Assembly: GCA_002401295.1 (NCBI GenBank)
Contig: NVSR01000030.1
Span: 1-22,218 of the forward strand
DNA: 22,218 nucleotides
Direction: 5' to 3'
DNA from: SAR324 cluster bacterium
GTDB lineage: Bacteria > SAR324 > XYD2-FULL-50-16
How positions within the stretch are numbered: position 1 is the first letter of the stretch; every line of letters starts with the position of its first letter. The notes beneath the pieces were generated by a model, which worked only from the letters and a program-made list of their open reading frames with translations, did not search any database and had not been told where the DNA came from. This document shows, in pieces, positions 20,578 to 22,218 of the stretch. The translations under genes and the position numbers were made by a program.

Positions 20578-22218
20578 ATGAAAAAACCTCGCCCTCAGGG
20601 ATTGGTTGAGGCCATTAAAGATCAGGTGAATAAAACTCCAGATAAAGAGGCGTTTGTTTTTCTTTATGCGGATCGGCCAAAGGAAAGGATTAGCTATGAA
20701 CAGCTGGATGCCAATGCCTGCAGATATGCCCATGCCTTACGATCTTCGGGGATTCAGTCTGGTGATTTAATTATTCTTGTATTCGATCATTCCTATGATC
20801 TGGTCGCTGCTTTTTTAGGGGCACTTTATTTGGGAGCTATTCCTTCTATTTTTCCCTATTTCACTCCCTATTCAAGTCACGGGGCCTATGAAGGGCGGGT
20901 GCAGGAGCTAGTGCTTGATGTACAAGCTAAAGCTGTCGTTACCTCAGAGAAATTCAAAGCACCTTTAAGTGAACTATTGGTCGCTACAAAATGTCGCTTG
21001 ATTGATATAAATCAAGCTATTAAACAGTTTGAAAAAGTATCTTCAGAACCTGATTTTGAGGTTAGAACAAACTCTGATACGGCTTATATTCAGTTCAGTA
21101 GTGGTACTACCGGTTTATCAAAAGGAACTGTACTGTCTCATCAGGCAGTTCTGGATCATGTTTACTCCTTGGCGGAGGATCTTTCTTTCAGGGAGGATGA
21201 TGTTTCTGTAGGATGGTTGCCGCTTTATCATGATATGGGCTTAATCGCTCAGTTATTTATGCCACTCTTGACTGGGGCTCTTTCTGTCCTTATTTCTCCC
21301 TTTCATTGGGTACGTTGTCCTCGAGTCCATTTTGAGGCCATTGATCAATATAAAGGAACAGTTTCCTGGATGCCGAATTTTGCTTTCAAGCATGCGGTAC
21401 GCAATACCCCTGAAAAAGAATTGTCCGGGCTGGATTTGAGTAGTTGGCGCCTGCTGATCAATGCGTCAGAACCTGTTCACTTGGCGCAGATGATTGAATT
21501 TGCTGAGCATCTGACCCCTTATGGGTTTTCTTTCCGGGCGCTGAGCATCGTTTATGGCATGGCTGAAGTTGTTTTAGTCGCCACCCATAGCCCACTGGAT
21601 CAATTGCCTGATGTGGATTGGGTCTCCTTATCCGATCTGCAGTCTACAGGAAAAGCTGTTCCTGCAACACCCGGTAGTACCGGAGCTAGAGGCATCACTA
21701 GCTGTGGTTATGCCAAATCAGATACGGAAATCAAGATCATCGATGAAAGCGGTCGGCAACTGGCAGAGCGGCAAGTGGGGGAAGTCTTGATCCGCTGCCC
21801 GAGCTTGTTTGATGGCTATTACCGACATCCCGAATTAACGGCAGAGGCACTCCAAGATGGTTGGCTTCACTCCGGTGATATGGGCTATATGGTAGATCAG
21901 CAATTGTACATTTGTGATCGAAAAAAAGACTTGATTATTGTTGGCGGTCAAAATATTTATCCTGATCATCTGGAGGCGCAAACCAAGAAGAGCTTGGGAG
22001 AGAATGGAGGACGGGTTGTTGCTTTTGGTCTGGAGGATCAGGAATTGGGTACGGAGTTACCCGTTATTGTCTGTGAAATGAAACAAATCCCCAAAGGAGA
22101 AGGGCGAGAGCTTTTGATCCGGGAAATAGGGCAGGGGGTTTCCCAGGAATTTGATTTGATATTGGCTGATATTCGGTTTGTGCGACGAGGTTGGATTCAG
22201 AAAACAACGAGTGGAAAA
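20578..22218 (+). CDS. fatty acyl-AMP ligase (FAAL), truncated by the window edge
   Basis: 547 codons open from ATG 20578 to the last base, with no stop, so the C-terminus lies outside. AGGA lies about 8 nt before the ATG. ANL motifs: FSSGTTGLSKG (177-187, phosphate loop), GWLPLYHDMGL (212-222), INASEPV (294-300), TSCG at 374-377 (the S-C-G block typical of FAAL), LHSGDMGY (430-437) and, at the very edge, TSGK with the likely catalytic Lys547. YHDMG, the S-C-G block and the NASEPV form are FAAL hallmarks rather than fatty acyl-CoA ligase. It activates a fatty acid as acyl-AMP and hands it to a carrier protein instead of CoA, which fits the free ACP at 17971. Confidence 0.9.
   Translation, partial: MKKPRPQGLVEAIKDQVNKTPDKEAFVFLYADRPKERISYEQLDANACRYAHALRSSGIQSGDLIILVFDHSYDLVAAFLGALYLGAIPSIFPYFTPYSSHGAYEGRVQELVLDVQAKAVVTSEKFKAPLSELLVATKCRLIDINQAIKQFEKVSSEPDFEVRTNSDTAYIQFSSGTTGLSKGTVLSHQAVLDHVYSLAEDLSFREDDVSVGWLPLYHDMGLIAQLFMPLLTGALSVLISPFHWVRCPRVHFEAIDQYKGTVSWMPNFAFKHAVRNTPEKELSGLDLSSWRLLINASEPVHLAQMIEFAEHLTPYGFSFRALSIVYGMAEVVLVATHSPLDQLPDVDWVSLSDLQSTGKAVPATPGSTGARGITSCGYAKSDTEIKIIDESGRQLAERQVGEVLIRCPSLFDGYYRHPELTAEALQDGWLHSGDMGYMVDQQLYICDRKKDLIIVGGQNIYPDHLEAQTKKSLGENGGRVVAFGLEDQELGTELPVIVCEMKQIPKGEGRELLIREIGQGVSQEFDLILADIRFVRRGWIQKTTSGK

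Noticed and set aside
1..22218. CRISPR arrays, tRNA or rRNA genes, insertion sequences
   Set aside because: No spaced repeats, cloverleaf sequences, rRNA segments or transposase genes were seen on either strand.

Overview
The window looks like a chromosomal segment of a moderately AT-rich Gram-negative bacterium. A HesB/IscA-type protein with an in-frame UGA followed by a SECIS-like hairpin, an ATP-type PEP carboxykinase and a small zinc-ribbon protein of a kind I associate with Desulfobacterota and relatives make a deltaproteobacterial-type lineage my best guess. That placement is inference; no rRNA or marker gene settles it.

Left part (about 1-11,700): mostly core genes. In order these are a selenocysteine-containing HesB/IscA-like gene (minus), a NUDIX ADP-ribose pyrophosphatase-like gene in an operon with a membrane-anchored helical-repeat protein (minus), a cyclic-nucleotide-binding protein (minus), galE, a NusG-like elongation factor and yggT (plus), an RNB-family exoribonuclease (minus), a divergent Old Yellow Enzyme homologue (minus), a 56-residue zinc-ribbon protein plus coaD (plus), an XTP/dITP pyrophosphatase (minus) and pckA (minus).

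Right part (about 11,860-22,218): this looks like an accessory biosynthetic cluster, and it continues past the right edge. On the minus strand are a stand-alone adenylate-forming ligase, a DUF697-type membrane protein with a Lys-rich tail, a cysteine-free ArsR-type regulator and a radical SAM/SPASM enzyme with all the cysteines of anaerobic sulfatase maturases. After a 793-bp gene-free region full of inverted repeats, the plus strand carries a chorismate pyruvate-lyase (DUF98), a free acyl carrier protein, a HemN/HemW-like radical SAM enzyme, a sulfotransferase and a fatty acyl-AMP ligase (FAAL).

How the genes may work together: chorismate lyase makes 4-hydroxybenzoate, the ligases activate aryl or fatty acyl acids as adenylates and load them on the ACP, the HemN-like enzyme modifies an ACP-bound or downstream intermediate by radical chemistry, and the sulfotransferase sulfates a hydroxyl. 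This resembles the logic of mycobacterial phenolic glycolipid priming (chorismate lyase, aryl-AMP ligase, carrier domain, FAAL), but the radical SAM enzymes and sulfotransferase make a combination I do not recognise. No ketosynthase lies inside the window, so the product class is open.
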